Below are positions 30,890 to 43,603 of a stretch of 60,000 nt of DNA, piece after piece. The position numbers and the translations under genes were made by a program. Under the pieces are notes generated by a model. The model searched no databases. It saw nothing but the letters and a program-made list of their open reading frames with translations, and was not told the DNA's origin. The stretch comes from Bolinopsis microptera (taxonomy: Eukaryota; Ctenophora; Tentaculata; Lobata; Bolinopsidae). The stretch is taken from assembly GCF_026151205.1 (NCBI RefSeq), contig NC_087074.1, positions 11,763,182 through 11,823,181 on the forward strand, given 5' to 3'. Positions within the stretch are counted from its first letter, which is position 1. Every line of letters starts with the position of its first letter.

Positions 30890-31990
30890 TGTGCCACGTG
30901 ACGTGTACAGTAAAACAAAAATTTTAGTAAAACAAAATTTTATTTACCACAAAACAATCAATACATATTTAATATTATCATACATTTACAAATAAATCTA
31001 AATTTAAATTCAGCTATATACACAATACACAGCCCGCCGCGCAGACAGCCACACATTGCTGAGAGATTCTCAGGTGCAGATGTAAGCGCCGCGCGAGCGA
31101 GGTTTGTTATCTTACAATTACATGTCACGATATATTATTAATTATCAGAGAATTTTAGAAGCAAAATAATAATTGCATATTGGGAAAATTTCGGTCGTTA
31201 ATGCAGTACAGGGCGTGGACACTGCAATGCTAATAACGGAAAATTTTGAGGCACGAGTTTCATTCAGCTACCCAATTTATATGTGACATGTACTTGTATT
31301 AAATTCAGATAAATGTTAGTAACAATCGACGTCAACATTGTGCAACTGTAAACTGCAAAATGTTAACGTCGATTATCACTAAATCAGATCTCGCAAGTTA
31401 CTAATTCTTTGCACTATATATGTTACGTCACTATACTATAGCATATGTCATTCATATTGTACGTTATATAAGATAAAAATAAACATTTTATAATTGTTTC
31501 AATGTTCAACACTGCTAAAAAACAAATACCTACTTGCCCATCGATTAAGCAGTCGCCAAAACAAGGCTCAAAGTTAATTTACCTTCACACCTCGTTTTGG
31601 AGACTGAAGGATGTCAATAAATAAATAATGGATAACATTAATACTGAATATGATGGATAATCAGTAATATCAATAAAATCCACAATCACTAATCATGTTT
31701 TCGATGGGCAAGCACTCGCAACTGGATGCTGAAACAAACGGCGCAAGTCTTGCACCGTTCATGCAGCATACGTCGCGAGATATCATGAGCTCCGCTAACT
31801 CTGCGATTCTAACGGATGAATTAGGCTACCCCGACAGAAACACAGGTAACAGGGGGTTGTGGAAGGACACGAACACTGTTCGTTAACTCGTACCCCGGGT
31901 ACCCCCTATATAGATAGAGAGAGCCCACCACCAGTCATATCGAAAGCAGCTTTTAATTCTGCATTATAAATATCGCTTCGTCATAATAAA
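30890..31990 (+). repeat. LTR-like dispersed repeat, copy A
   Basis: Shares many blocks in order and orientation with 55390-56430: TTTATTT.CCACA.AA.AATC.ATACATATT; CCCATCGA..AAGCAGTCGCC.AAACAA; TCGATGGGC.AGCA.TCGCAACTG; and GG.TTGTGGAAGGACACG. Its right end has a TATA-like CCCTATATAG, then a CACCAGTC segment and AATAAATAATA. That is the layout of an LTR promoter and poly(A) region. No internal retroelement genes are attached, so it would be a solo LTR; the class is inferred. Confidence 0.55.
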
Positions 31991-32256
31991 TAATATACAT
32001 TACCACTACAGTGTAACTAAAACAGAACTGAGTTAGGTATAGCTTATAACGAAACTGTGTGAATGTTCTGTAAGGTTCTCAGGCGCGTGCAAACATTTAT
32101 TTAAAGAGGATGAATTTTCTAGGCGTCCCAAACAGCAGAAAAGCTGTTCCATGGAAACCTGCGCAATATAGAACTATGTAAATCTGTTCAACCATTTAAG
32201 GAGGGTGATAATGATGGCAGCTCGTTATTGAAATATTTGCAAAACAAGATTTAGCT

Positions 32257-32547
32257 CAGTGGCGTAACGAAAGGCCCTGCTGACCCCGCTGTGCAGGGGG
32301 GCGCCGTCATAGGGGGGCGCCAAATCGTCGTTTGAATGTGGGACAATTTCGAAAACTTAACTAAAGTACTAGCAAAACTGCACGTTTTGCTCTAGATACA
32401 CACTTTTTTAGAGATTTTTACCGGCGTATTCTTTAAAATCACCTAATTTGTTCAATTTTAGGGAGGGGCACCAAAAGGGGAGGGGGGCGCCAACAGGGGG
32501 GCGCTTTTTTCGGCAGGGGGGCGCCAACAGGCAACGTTACGCCACTG
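32257..32547. mobile_element. hAT-type MITE with 8-bp target-site duplication
   Basis: The ends CAGTGGCGTAACG (32257 on) and CGTTACGCCACTG (to 32547) are inverted repeats of the hAT type. Flanks are ATTTAGCT (32249-32256) and ATTTAGCC (32548-32555), an 8-bp duplication with one mismatch. The interior repeats GGGGGGCGCC several times and encodes nothing. Confidence 0.88.
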
Positions 32548-32619
32548 ATTTAGCCTATTTACCTTCTTCAGATCTCTTTTAAATAATAGTACTAGTAGTA
32601 CTGTTATTACTTTATATAT

Positions 32620-34080
32620 ATACTAGTGTAACCCGTGCTTACGGCTGGGACTTCACTATCACAGTTGAAATGCAAAAGTATAATAAACCTGCCTATTATT
32701 GTCGAAAACACGCATTTTCATAGTTAAAACTGTGCGAAAGTATGAACTTGCTCAGTCCATACTTTAATTCTGAGTGCCCCTCACGTATCTATACTAATGG
32801 TAATACTTGAAAGGCAATCTTGAGGTCAACTGCCAAATTACCTAATTATATAGCAAATGTTGAGGGGAGAGAGAGCGAAAGTGGGGGGAAATGTGAAACA
32901 CTTTGGTATTACATTTGTGGAACAAATCTATCAATTAATCCAGTTAACACGCACCGGCCGATTTAAATATTTTTTGGAAATTTCATTTTTATTATTTTGA
33001 ATATTATTTTGATACGCTGATGAGTTTCATACTAAGATTTTTTGTAGTCATCATCCATTTTTCAAGTCCTTTGTTATGGAAAACCTGCTAACCATTTTTG
33101 GATAGTTTGCTTGTTAGTTAAAGGTTTACAACCTATACCAGGACGCGCGCCGAGTTGGACTCGTCAACTTCACATAGGATGATGATTAATCACTCTACAC
33201 TCGACTGTCACGTGACTTTTTCAACCCGTTCTCTAGCTGCTAGCTGGTCCTGTACAACTATTCGAAACCTTGACCATTGTTAATGATCTGGCCCGGCGCG
33301 CGCTACTTCGTAGCACTTGCCATCGAGAAGAAAGCGCGCACGCTACTTCGAAGAAATTTAGACGAGTAACATCCGTCAATTCGAAACCCTAATCCTCTAA
33401 TCTGATCCCGACCGTAACCCTAACCCAATCCTCAGCAAAAGCATATGCTGTATGCTGAAACTTTGTAGCGCGATGCGTTACTGTGCCGCGCCGCGCACTC
33501 AATGAGGCTTCTTACAGCGAGATGCGCTACGGTGCCGCGCCGAGCTGCCATGAATTTACATCGTCAATTAAGCTGAAACCCTAACCCTAACGAGAAATTA
33601 GACTAACTTCATTATACGGTCATATCACGTGATCGAGACAATTTTTCGCCAATATCTCGTCAGGCGAGCATTTTACCCTTATGTCAGGGGGTGATTCGGA
33701 ATCAACGTCCGAAAATACATCGATTGAAGTTGATTACAACTGTTGGGAGTCCTTTTAGAACAATCTCGAAGATCGACTGTAGAATGATTTAGCACGCTCG
33801 CTTCACATAGCCATGTGTATACGCGTACTGCGGCGATCGCGCGCTACTGCAAGCGCGCGAGCGAGAGGGCTCAGGTTAGAGCAACTCGTCGACGGTCCTG
33901 GATATATATAATATATGGAACAAATATTTTACGAGTATCACTAGGCGGTGCACGATAAAAATAAACTTGCTCGGATTTTAAAAATTTTTTTGATTCACGA
34001 TGTCAATCCTTCGCAGCTCGGTGAGGCACAGTGGTGCATCTCGCCGATCTACCGAAGGATTGATGCATAACAACAAGACA
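32620..34080. repeat. GC-rich mosaic inverted-repeat family, copy A
   Basis: Contains blocks also found at 40.6-41.8 kb (inverted) and 49.8-50.5 kb (some direct, some inverted). Examples are GACGCGCGCCGAGTTGGACTCGTC (33142), CGCTACTTCGAAGAAATTTAGACGAGTAACATCCGTCAA (33340) and GATTCACGATGTCAATCCTTCGCAGCTCGG (33992). It includes CCCTAACCC telomere-like runs at 33410 and 33580. No ORF. Confidence 0.7.
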
Positions 34081-34084
34081 CCGC

Positions 34085-35700
34085 TAAAGACGCGCATTTT
34101 CTGAGTGATGTTAACGATAGCTATTAATTCACTGATGTCATTATTATTCAGCGTGACCGGTAATAGTTTAAAAATCAGAAGGAGATAAACACATGTTTAA
34201 AATTACTAAAAAAGGGAGTATCACTTTACAGGATTAATTTTAAATATAGTCATAATAGAAAGAGAGAGGAATTTTGTTCCCTTTGAATCAATCAAAACTA
34301 GATGAATTGTTTGTGAAAATACTTAGATCAAACTATCAATCTACAGGCTATCGTCAAACATGTGCAAGGCGTCATCTTCAGTGACATAATAGATAAGAGT
34401 TTATTAACTATCATGCCAACTTTAGAGACGGTAACCACATAAACTAAAGTTTTCCCAATCAAAATAAAGGGTTTTATACAAATAAAAGGTTTATGCACTA
34501 GACTGCGAGACAATTAACCTTATGCAATGCAGGTTAGTATAACTATATATCGGACTGAGTTGAAATTTCTGATAGCATGATAACCCCAAAATAAATATAT
34601 GCCTGTGTCTGGCAATAGCGTTTCAGATGGCTTCCGAACTTGTGCGGATAAGATAATATAAAAAGATACAAATAAACGTATAATAACAATCTGAAAATTA
34701 ATGTATCAGTACAGATCTTATACTCGAAATCAGGCACTTTCAAAACATTTCTCTTAAATTATCTTTCTTAAACACCGTTCAATTGTAACTTTAAATTAGA
34801 AATATTATGATGATCCGGACGATGATTAAATATTAAATTACAACTGATTATAGTTTATGGATTTCGGCCTGTCGATGCTGGAAGCTGATCAGCTAATCGT
34901 TAATCGTTACCATGTGACAAGAATAGTATGAATGAACCTCCCAATCAGTATCTATGTATCAAAAGAAAATATTGATCTAGATTCTAACTCGTCGGGAGCC
35001 CTTTTGAAACATCTCGAAGTTAGAGTGCAGAGTGCATGATTACTGATTATCAGCACGATTGGGTGAAACAAAGACGAAAACCGTGTGTTGATTAGAATTA
35101 AAAGAGGAAGATATTTAGTGATAATTGTGCACTCTTGCATTTAAGTTTTAATTGTTAGACTTGTTCGATGTAGGGCCTTTAATTTAACCTAATACTAATG
35201 GAGTTACTTAATACTTGGTAAGTCTAGGGAAAACAGGTGCTAGTTGTCGGAAATGAAATGGAGTCTGTTCCTGATCGAAGTTACATGAATGCTGATAGAT
35301 TGATGCAGCTCAGCACTCAGCAGCCACTGTCTTCAAATAGAGTGTTCCAGTTCTGCAATCTGCAGTCTCAAATGTTTTCGCCCAGCTTTTCTTTCATCGT
35401 GGTTATAGAAGACAGACCTGAAGAAATACTAGTATAATGATATATAGGTACATGTCCAGAATGAGTAAAATTGTATTATCGGCAAATTTACTTATGTGAA
35501 AACTCCCAACAGGGTGGCGCTGGCCCAGAAGTACTGCACACAAGCAACCCTTTAATGATCACGCACGTAATTTGTGTGAAAATATGTAACTCATTTAACG
35601 AAGTCAGTGAAAAGAACCTACCTTTATTACCAATGTCGATTTTTTGCTTGTGATGAAGTAGTCCTCGCAAATGTGAGATATGTATGTAGTTTGTTTTTAA
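34085..35700. other. Low-complexity AT-rich region, no gene recognised
   Basis: Several short ORFs (for example 34328-34513 minus, 35237-35437 plus, 35488-35718 minus) show no domain and no splice context I can support. An AATAAA on the minus strand at about 35622 could end the gene fragment upstream of it. Confidence 0.4.
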
Positions 35701-35714
35701 AAGTAGGATTGTAG

Positions 35715-38691
35715 TCATAGTCGATGTATAGCGACGGTAGTTTTACCAGCAGCTCCCTGTACAAATAGAAATGTGGTTTTTATATAATATTACTAGTTAA
35801 ATTAATGAGTACAATGCAGGAATAAAAAAAATGTGTCTTAAATGTTTTATATTAAATGTGTTATAATTATATACCACCTTATATTCGTATAATATGTACT
35901 CACAAACAATGATAGTCCCAACTGTTTTTAATTGCTTATAAATTTAAACCTTCTTATTAAATAATTTAGATGACTGTGTCTGATCTAAAACTGCACGAGA
36001 AATAGAGAAAATTAGGTCTCAGACAGAACTCGACCGGGATATAACCGGCGCAGCCGGAATACCGGCTGGTATTTTGGCGATTTTGTACCAGTACCGGCCG
36101 GATTTTTGGGTTTTAGCCGGGATTTTTCCAAAATAAATTCAGTTTTCCTCAACGTTAATTTGAGTCCAAAATTAACAAATCTGTGAACATTTTCCTAAAA
36201 CATTTTGACGAAGTCATTGAACAATGGAGACTGGAGTCAATCTATATTTAACATAATCATGGGTGTACGAATTATGGACTTCTTTCTGACTTTGACTTAA
36301 TTATTGTGACTAAGTGTCACGGCTCACGGTCTTGTGTTACCGAGGGACAAGTAAAACAGAGTTCTCCGGATAAAGAAAGCATTAAGTAAATGCTATTCAG
36401 TATTCATCCTATTCAATTATTCAGGTAAGGTGATGTAAACTGTAAAGTGATAAGCTCCAACGTCAAACACCATGTTCAATTAAATAAGTTTAAGTAACCA
36501 ATACCAGATCACAGGATTGTTTATAGTTACGGAGACTGTTGGAAACGAAGCAAACCAGGATTCGGACTCCTATCAGAAATAGTCGACCACCGTCCAGCCT
36601 CCCTCAAACTCAAATGCCCTACCTCAGACCACATCCACCTCTTCAGCCAGGAACAGCGCTCCCACTATACCACTACCAGCAGTTCCTACCGCCTCAGAGG
36701 ATACACTGCACGTGCCCGTTATTCCTCATGCCTCGTCTTAAATGTCCAGTCCATGAATCCTAGTGCATCAAGTGCGAGCATATGGGAAGTGCCAAAAATC
36801 TCAGCTCTTATTCAGAGAAATCCAAAAACCACTCGTTACCGTTTATTGCACTTACGGAAACGTGGCTCAAGTCCTACATGTCAGACAAATACAAAATGTG
36901 CATCACCTCTTTCTCCTGCTGAGCAGAACCTCCCCTTAAAAGTAAACAAATCTGCATCGCCTCCCAACGACAATCCAGATATATTAAGCAGCAGAGACAA
37001 TCATTTAAGGAGACTTCGATATCTATCAGGATCATGATTATACTGCCTGAGAACTCAGCACTTCAGGATGAAACATATAATATTTGGTTTTCTCGATTTC
37101 ATTCATATTTAGACAGAAGTCCGTGTAGATAATTGGTTATAGAATAATTGGATATAATTTTATGCGAAGTTGTGTGTCTGCGAAAATATACGTGTGAACT
37201 GGTCATCCTGCAAATGCTGAAAAAGTAGATGTTACCTATCATAAAATAACCGCTCGCACCGTACAGTGTACACGACAGAGTTGTGACTGCGTTTACAAAT
37301 TCTTTATCATATTGATGTGTTGCCATGGCAACCGAAACTCCATCGGAAGATCGGCCTGTAAGGCATAATCATGATAATACACAGTATCAAAACATTGCCA
37401 TTGATATCATAGCAACATTCCAGAGATTAGATTATGTGTGTGTAAGAAAATGTATGTTATAGTATTATACAGTCTGCTAGAACATTCCGTTTACACATGG
37501 TGGCCGATAACAACTTGTTTAATTTATCTCCGAATTACACACAAATTTCTGAAAGTTTCGTAGACTTAAATCAATTACAGAGGGTGTGGCTATTGGCCAG
37601 CCCCTCTATTTTCACTATTATGGTTGAAACTATAAGAATACAAATTATATGTTACAGTGATTTTACAAAAGTCGAAACAGTAAAACACCAATTTGTAGGA
37701 TACTTTAAATCACACCAAAATTGGTCCCAGAATGCAATGAAATCTGATGGCGTCGTTTTCAGTGAAAAAGAGGCCACACCCTCTGTAATTGGATTAAAGT
37801 TTACGAGACCTTTAGAAAATGAGTTATATAACTTGGAACTTAAACTAAGATAAATTGAGTATTTATACTCAATTTATCTTAGTTGCATGAGTAATATATA
37901 TATACTCTCATTTTTTTAGAGCAAACGTAATTTAAATGGCTAAACACAATTCAATAAAATTTGGCTCGATCCGATTATCCAAACTATCAAATAAATGCGA
38001 AAATGAACCTTCTTTTGAAAACAATGAACACAAATATGTTTCGATTTGACAAATTTCTCGAACCAGTGGTGGTAGTAAGTCATACCAGAACCAATTATTT
38101 CAATTGGGCACTCAGTGACTGAGCTATTAATGCCAACGTTTGCACACTGACTTTTGGCCCACCCTGTATATTTATAATATACGGCTGGAAAAAATGTAAC
38201 TGGATATCTGCCACAATGCTGCTATTATTAAGGTTAAAGTAACATTTAGCACATAAAGAAGGTCTGGTTTGCTAGGTTTTAATTGGTCGTATAATAACAA
38301 ATAAAAATGAGTTAAGACTACAAAAACGGTCGATAGAACCTAATTATAATACCTGTATCGAGAACTCGACTTCAATGCACTGATAGCGTTGGTACTAACA
38401 TTCTATCAAATTATGTCATATCTTGAGACTTGATAGCTGCCTGAAACAGTTTTGAGTCAACATTATCGTGATATTCTAGAAATTGAAACCAATTCTCAAC
38501 TTTAAAAAAGCAGGTTTCAATAAATGCCATAGAATTAAATTCTACCTTTTTAAATTTTAAGAATTTGTTGATTTATTAAAATTCTGTCTCAATTAATATA
38601 TAAGGGTACATGCAATGTATTTCGACACGCACTGTAGACTCACTTATTGGATTCGTGCTAGATGCTGTGTACGTCACCCTCTTAACCACCT
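35715..38691 (-). CDS. Unassigned gene fragment, two phase-matched exons plus a possible last exon
   Basis: An exon at 38691-38644 follows a strong pyrimidine tract (acceptor CGCCATAG) and ends at donor GTGAGT. It reads VVKRVTYTASSTNPI and leaves one base. An exon at 37355-37236 begins after CCTTACAG, completes a Ser codon in phase, reads SDGVSVAMATHQYDKEFVNA, then a hydrophobic stretch ending YGASGYFMIG, and stops at donor GTAACA. A possible terminal exon at about 35756-35715 reaches a stop (AGKTTVAIHRL), with AATAAA about 90 bp on. I do not recognise the family. Alternatively the middle exon starts the protein at its own ATG (37326). Confidence 0.4.
36539..37040 (+). pseudogene. Decayed LINE endonuclease fragment
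   Basis: In one plus-strand frame at about 36806-36900 the sequence reads LPFIALTETWLKSYMSD, the conserved N-terminal block of LINE apurinic endonucleases. Neighbouring frames carry a Pro-rich ORF1-like stretch upstream (36539-36763) with stops and shifts. No RT follows. It lies in an intron of the unassigned minus-strand gene. Confidence 0.65.
37497..37853 (+). CDS. Hypothetical 118-codon ORF
   Basis: Starts MVADNNLFNLSPNYTQIS and ends LENELYNLELKLR. No signal peptide or known domain. Composition is protein-like (no low complexity), but I recognise nothing. Its last codons lie in a perfect 38-bp palindrome. It could be a small gene, an exon, or a piece of a mobile element. Confidence 0.3.
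   Translation: MVADNNLFNLSPNYTQISESFVDLNQLQRVWLLASPSIFTIMVETIRIQIICYSDFTKVETVKHQFVGYFKSHQNWSQNAMKSDGVVFSEKEATPSVIGLKFTRPLENELYNLELKLR
37845..37882. repeat. Perfect 38-bp palindrome (18-bp arms, TT loop)
   Basis: CTAAGATAAATTGAGTAT, then TT, then its exact reverse complement. It spans the stop codon of the 118-codon ORF. Confidence 0.95.
38150..38175. mobile_element. Possible mariner-type terminal repeat
   Basis: ACTTTTGGCCCACCCTGTATA resembles the 3' terminal repeat of Tc1/mariner elements next to a TA site. I did not find the matching left end or a transposase, so this is only a candidate end. Confidence 0.35.
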
Positions 38692-38699
38692 CTATGGCG

Positions 38700-40515
38700 A
38701 AGATGAGGATGGTAAGTGCAAGTACAGTAATGTGAGGAGAGGATGGGTATCATTTAGCACATTTTTGCTGTAGGTGTAAAGTAGCTCTTAGTCAAGGAGT
38801 ATATAATGACGGCACGACAAGGTTCTGCAACAGATCTCTGAACATGTTATCTTGTGAGCGCCGAGTGAACACTTATAAGAACAAGGCCAGCGATGTAAGA
38901 CAGTATCATTGACTTAGTCCATGCTGGGAGGAAAAAAAGCAAGTACAGACGACCGAAAGGAGTCGTGGTTTGGGATCCTGAGTGGGTCTCGATATTGGAT
39001 AGTGCTTTTATATATCGGACCTTATGATGTTCTCAAGGTCACCAAGACGGCACAGTCTTATGGCGGGAGGTAACGGTACCATCTAAAGAGCAGATTGCTG
39101 AATCATACAAGTAAAAACTCTACCGGTACAGCAGTCTTACAGCAGACTGAGATTCAAGCGAAAGAATTGTGCTGTTATAATTATGCGGTTAAAGTTCTAG
39201 CACCGGGAGTAGTTGTTCACGGTTTTGGAGAGAGCTGAGTAGGCTAGTACGGGATAGAAGGGAAGAAGCAGCTCACTGTTCCAGATGGATCTACTTCTTA
39301 TCAAGGAAGAAGGAGTGGTAGGTATAGTAAGGAAGATTGGAGCCTAAGAGTTAACTTAACATCTAGAGGTACCACAAACTTTATCTCGTCGCCAATTGCG
39401 AGCTTTAACGGGTTTCCTCAAGTGACTCGATGGTTTAATTGTGACAAATCATGATACGAACTTTGATGAACCCATAATAGTATAGTGGCAATAATACTAT
39501 GATAGTATTCTCATAAGTTCTACCCTTGCAAACCGAGTACAATGTACATACTAAGTGATATCAAGCTGCAATCTAAAATTTATTAATTGAATCTCAAAAT
39601 AACTTCAAATTTTACCTAATAATTGCGACATCGTTGGAAGTGAGAAATAAAATACATTAAATTTTAATCCAATTCTGCGAGAGAAGATTTGCCCAGACAG
39701 CTGACAAGAATGTATTACCATACTTCCTGTAAATGTGGTAGTTAATAGGTCATATCAAACTTGAAAATTATGTCAAAGTTTTTCTCAGTCTCTGGTGTCA
39801 ATCACCAGTATAAGAGTGCCCAGCCGCACCAAAACAACCTGCGATTTTTACGTGGGAAACATCGTATAATACACATGCTATACACTCTAGTTTTATAGCA
39901 GCTACTGATATCATGCGGCAGTATTAATAAGCATACAAATTCAGCGCAAAAAATTGTAAAGACGACACAAATTCATGCGGGATGTTAATAAATGTGTCCA
40001 TGTTGAACTCAAACTCCGACAGAATAATATTTCAAATCGGATATACTATAATTAATCAAATGGTATCTGCTCATGTTCCGTCTATATAAACTACAAAACT
40101 TAATAAATTAGTGAAGTTCTGAAACAAAGATCACGACTAGGTTTTATCAAAATTGAAAAGAAAACCGATCGAAGTGCACTAGAGATATAGTTTAAGTTTA
40201 AAGGGTCATCATTACTAAAATCTCTTCCTAGCTCCTAGCAATCAAGTTGTTAATCCTAGTTCTACACCTAAACAAGTACAAAATTACAGCCTTACATTTT
40301 GAAATTTTTCGATATCCAGCTCAACATAAGACTTCGATACCAATAATGCATAATGGGTACATACCGATGATCGGTGTTCGTAAATATTTGATTATTTATA
40401 GTATTGAAGTTTAAAATCTTCCTAATTATGTAAGAATAACAAAAGGAATCACGTACTAGTGTGCTGTTACGAAAAACAACTATTTAATAAAAATAAATTA
40501 ACAGTATTCGAGTAC
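38700..40515. other. No gene recognised
   Basis: About 1.8 kb of non-repetitive AT-rich sequence without a supported ORF or clear repeat. Confidence 0.4.
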
Positions 40516-40599
40516 AAAATTAAAAATACAAACTCCAACATAATCGACAGACAAACTCAATAAATGAAGATTTCGTCGTGAAACGAGCTATATATACAG

Positions 40600-41770
40600 C
40601 TATAACGTAGCGCTCGACTCCAGTCTGAACCAAAATTAAGTCGCGTTCGTAGGAAATTGACCACCAGCTGCTGGTGGTTCGAATGTTGGTTTGCACACTA
40701 CTGTGGTTGCGAGAAGCATTATTTGATGCGCGCGCGACCCAGTAGTGCATCGCGCTACAAAAAATTTTGTACCATTGTTTTCTAGAGACTGTGAGAATTT
40801 TCACAATACCAAATTTTTCATACCTTTTTGAAAATATCAGTGAGTTTCGCCTAGGTGCCATATTTGATGGTGCGCGGCTTTTGGAGCAAAATAAGCTGTA
40901 AAACATAAAATTCTTGACGGATGTTACTCGTCTAAATTTCTTCGAAGTAGCGCGCGCCGCTTTCTTCTTGAAATGTTGGCCCGATGGCAAGAGCTACGAA
41001 GTAGCGCGCGCCGGGCCAGATCATTAACACTGGTCAATAAAAGTCGCGTAATTTGACCAAATTCGTTGATTTTTGTCGTATTATTCGGATATATCTTCGG
41101 TTCCTGAACATGAATCATGCTGAAAATTTGTCAGAACCTTTCAATCATACTTAACTACCGAACCTAATTTAGTTGGAAGAGATTGGCCTTGATTATAAGA
41201 GGTCTAAAAAATGAAAATGACGAAATAGGTATAAATTCGTTGATAACTCAAATTCTGACCATCGAAATTGCTCAAACTAATTTAGGTTCAGTAGAACATA
41301 AGTGTTAACGTACGCTGATCAAATTTCAACAAAATTGTTATATGGGAAGTATTATAACTTTTTGATTGTTTCCGAAATAATGTGCTGGCCGAAATACGAG
41401 CTAAAAAACCATTCAATGGTCAGCGCGCGCGTCTTACGGTCGATGGCGCACGGCCTAGTATCACCCGTTTACTTAACGGGTGATACTCGTAAAATATCTG
41501 TTCCATATACGACGAGTCCAACTCGGCGCGCGTCCTGGTAGGTTGTAAACCGGTTTCACTAATTCACTCGCCATGGATTATAGGAAACGCGCGCTATTTT
41601 GTTTTCGCATTGGATATAAAGATTACCAATGATATTGCAGTGTTTAAGTCACGTGCGCGTGATATAGCGCGCTGGCGTGTGATTGAGATCAGATACAAAC
41701 TTTTGTTCCTTCCTCTTTTTCACTGCCTTCTGATAAACCTATCGATCGCCTGCAGTTTGTTGAATATCTC
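40600..41770. repeat. GC-rich mosaic inverted-repeat family, copy B
   Basis: Carries the reverse complement of copy A blocks: TTGACGGATGTTACTCGTCTAAATTTCTTCGAAGTAGCG (40915) and GACGAGTCCAACTCGGCGCGCGTCC (41513). It includes a perfect hairpin AGTATCACCCGTT/AACGGGTGATACT (about 41457-41487) that copy A lacks. The 156-codon minus ORF (40520-40990) is read through repeat sequence and shows no domain. Confidence 0.7.
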
Positions 41771-42489
41771 TGTCATCTGTCATTTGCCTTAAAGTGATAC
41801 CCTTATCGTAAGCTTTTTTTAGGGTTTCAATGTCATGACAGCTACATGCATCCAAGAAAAATGTATGATTTTAGTACTTTTCTATGTGGCACTGTTTATT
41901 GTTTCGTATTTTGCATTGTCGACCAGGACGAAAACCAATGTAACACCGAGTTGTAAACCTGACTAGAAAACATAATTAAAGAAAGTACCGCAACCTCGCA
42001 CGTTAATGTTTAATTTTGAACCTTAAAACTATTGAAAAGTTTAGAATCATTGCAGCCATTTCTACTGTCATTATGCGACCAACTCTTTAGTCCCACTAGT
42101 CGACTAGTATTATTCAATTTTAATAGTGTGGTGTGCCCTAATTCATGAGGAAGTAGCCAGCTGATATTATGAAGTCGTGTTACTGTTATACTTGAGTGTA
42201 CCATTAAAGCATGAGTTAAATATTTTGTGAACATACAGTAGCCCTTAAGGCTTAACTTGTATTGATAGGTTGTATAATTGATCTGTTCAGTCGTTTATTC
42301 TTAGTCACTCATTCTCAGTGTGTCGTGTTTACAAACAAAATCTTGATTGAGTATGTATTTGGGAGTTCGTTGTCCGTCTGTTCAGTTTTGGATATGAATC
42401 TGTAGTCTTGTTTCAGACTGGTGAGGATGTTAAACATTTTGTGACTTTATCCACCTCTTCCACTCGATCGGAGTTAAAAGATGTAGGAC

Positions 42490-42651
42490 CTCCTTCCCTC
42501 CCTCCCTCCCTCCCTCCCTCCCTCCCTCCCTCCCTCCCTCCCTCCCTCCCTCCCTCCCTCCCTCCCTCCCTCCCTCCCTCCCTCCCTCCCTCCCTCCCTC
42601 CCTCCCTCCCTCCCTCCCTCCCTCCCTCCTTCCCTCCTTCCCTCCATCCCT
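42490..42651. repeat. (CCCT)n microsatellite
   Basis: About 40 tandem CCCT units with a few CCTT variants at the right end. Pro/Ser and Gly/Arg/Glu ORFs across it are artefacts. Confidence 0.97.
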
Positions 42652-42659
42652 CTGGTTCC

Positions 42660-43400
42660 ATGATCGGGACGCAACCTTACTTTAATGGTATTTGGAGATA
42701 TATCTCTAGGATAATCTTGGTTTAAGCTTTTTGATGTGTAATACATAGATTCGGGTGTAGGAACCAATGCTCCTATTTGTTCTTTTAGAGCTCCACATTT
42801 GGAAATTATGAATTTGAGTGTACTCAGTGTTATAGTTGTTTGGCGTCAGCTAGACTGGCATAAGTGGTCCGCACCCAACTAACAGCCAGCCATCTGATTG
42901 GGCAGCGTGACTGCTATTCGATAGCTTATTGGCCAGATTGCGTGTCACGTGGTACCCTACAGAACAGACGTGTGTTCAAGTTAATTTGCAGTAGAAATTC
43001 AACTGGGATGTTTGGTTTATTCTTCTTTGTTACTCCCTGTTGGCATTCTTGATCAGCGCTAATCTCGAGGGTACCAATTACCACCATTATATATTACTGC
43101 TTTCCACTATTTGGCTTTGATTCAGAATGACATCAAGACCTAAAAACCTTAGGTTCTTAACTCGACTCAGAATTGTTGATTTTCTGGTCAATTTCCTGGC
43201 TTTTCAACTGGTTGCTGGGGTAATTTCATTGGATCCTCCTGTCCGGGACTCCGGACAGTAATAATGGCAGGTTTGTTACTATGTATTACTGATATAAGAG
43301 TCAATTTTGTTTTGAGCCTATACCGTGTTCTTAATTACATCTGCTATCGTGATACCCAGTGTTATAATAGGTAGTATATAAGCTTACTGATTGTTCTACT
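42660..43400. other. No gene recognised
   Basis: Unique-looking sequence. The phrase ACAGTAATAATGGCAGGTTTGTTAC at about 43255 recurs with changes at about 43705 (CTGTAATAATGTCATGTTGCAGGTTTGTTAC), suggesting a local duplication. Confidence 0.4.
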
Positions 43401-43401
43401 A

Positions 43402-43508
43402 TAGTAACTAGTAACTAGTAACTAGTAACTAGTAACTAGTAACTAGTAACTAGTAACTAGTAACTAATAACTAATAACTAGTAACAGTAGTAACTAATAA
43501 CTAGTAAC
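43402..43508. repeat. (TAGTAAC)n 7-bp repeat
   Basis: About 14 units with TAATAAC variants near the right end. Confidence 0.92.
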
Positions 43509-43603
43509 CAATGACTTTTTAGTTTAATTGGAATCAGTTACTGGTTAATTTTTCTACGAATCTATTCTTGGACTAAAGTTAAACTATTAATAAAGTGATT
43601 CAG

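Noticed and set aside
35508-35530. Left end of a mariner element (CAGGGTGGCGCTGGCCC)
   Set aside because: It only loosely matches the inverted form of the candidate right end at 38150, and no transposase lies between them.
42408-42767. ORFs across the CCCT repeat
   Set aside because: A tetranucleotide repeat without stops gives spurious frames on both strands.
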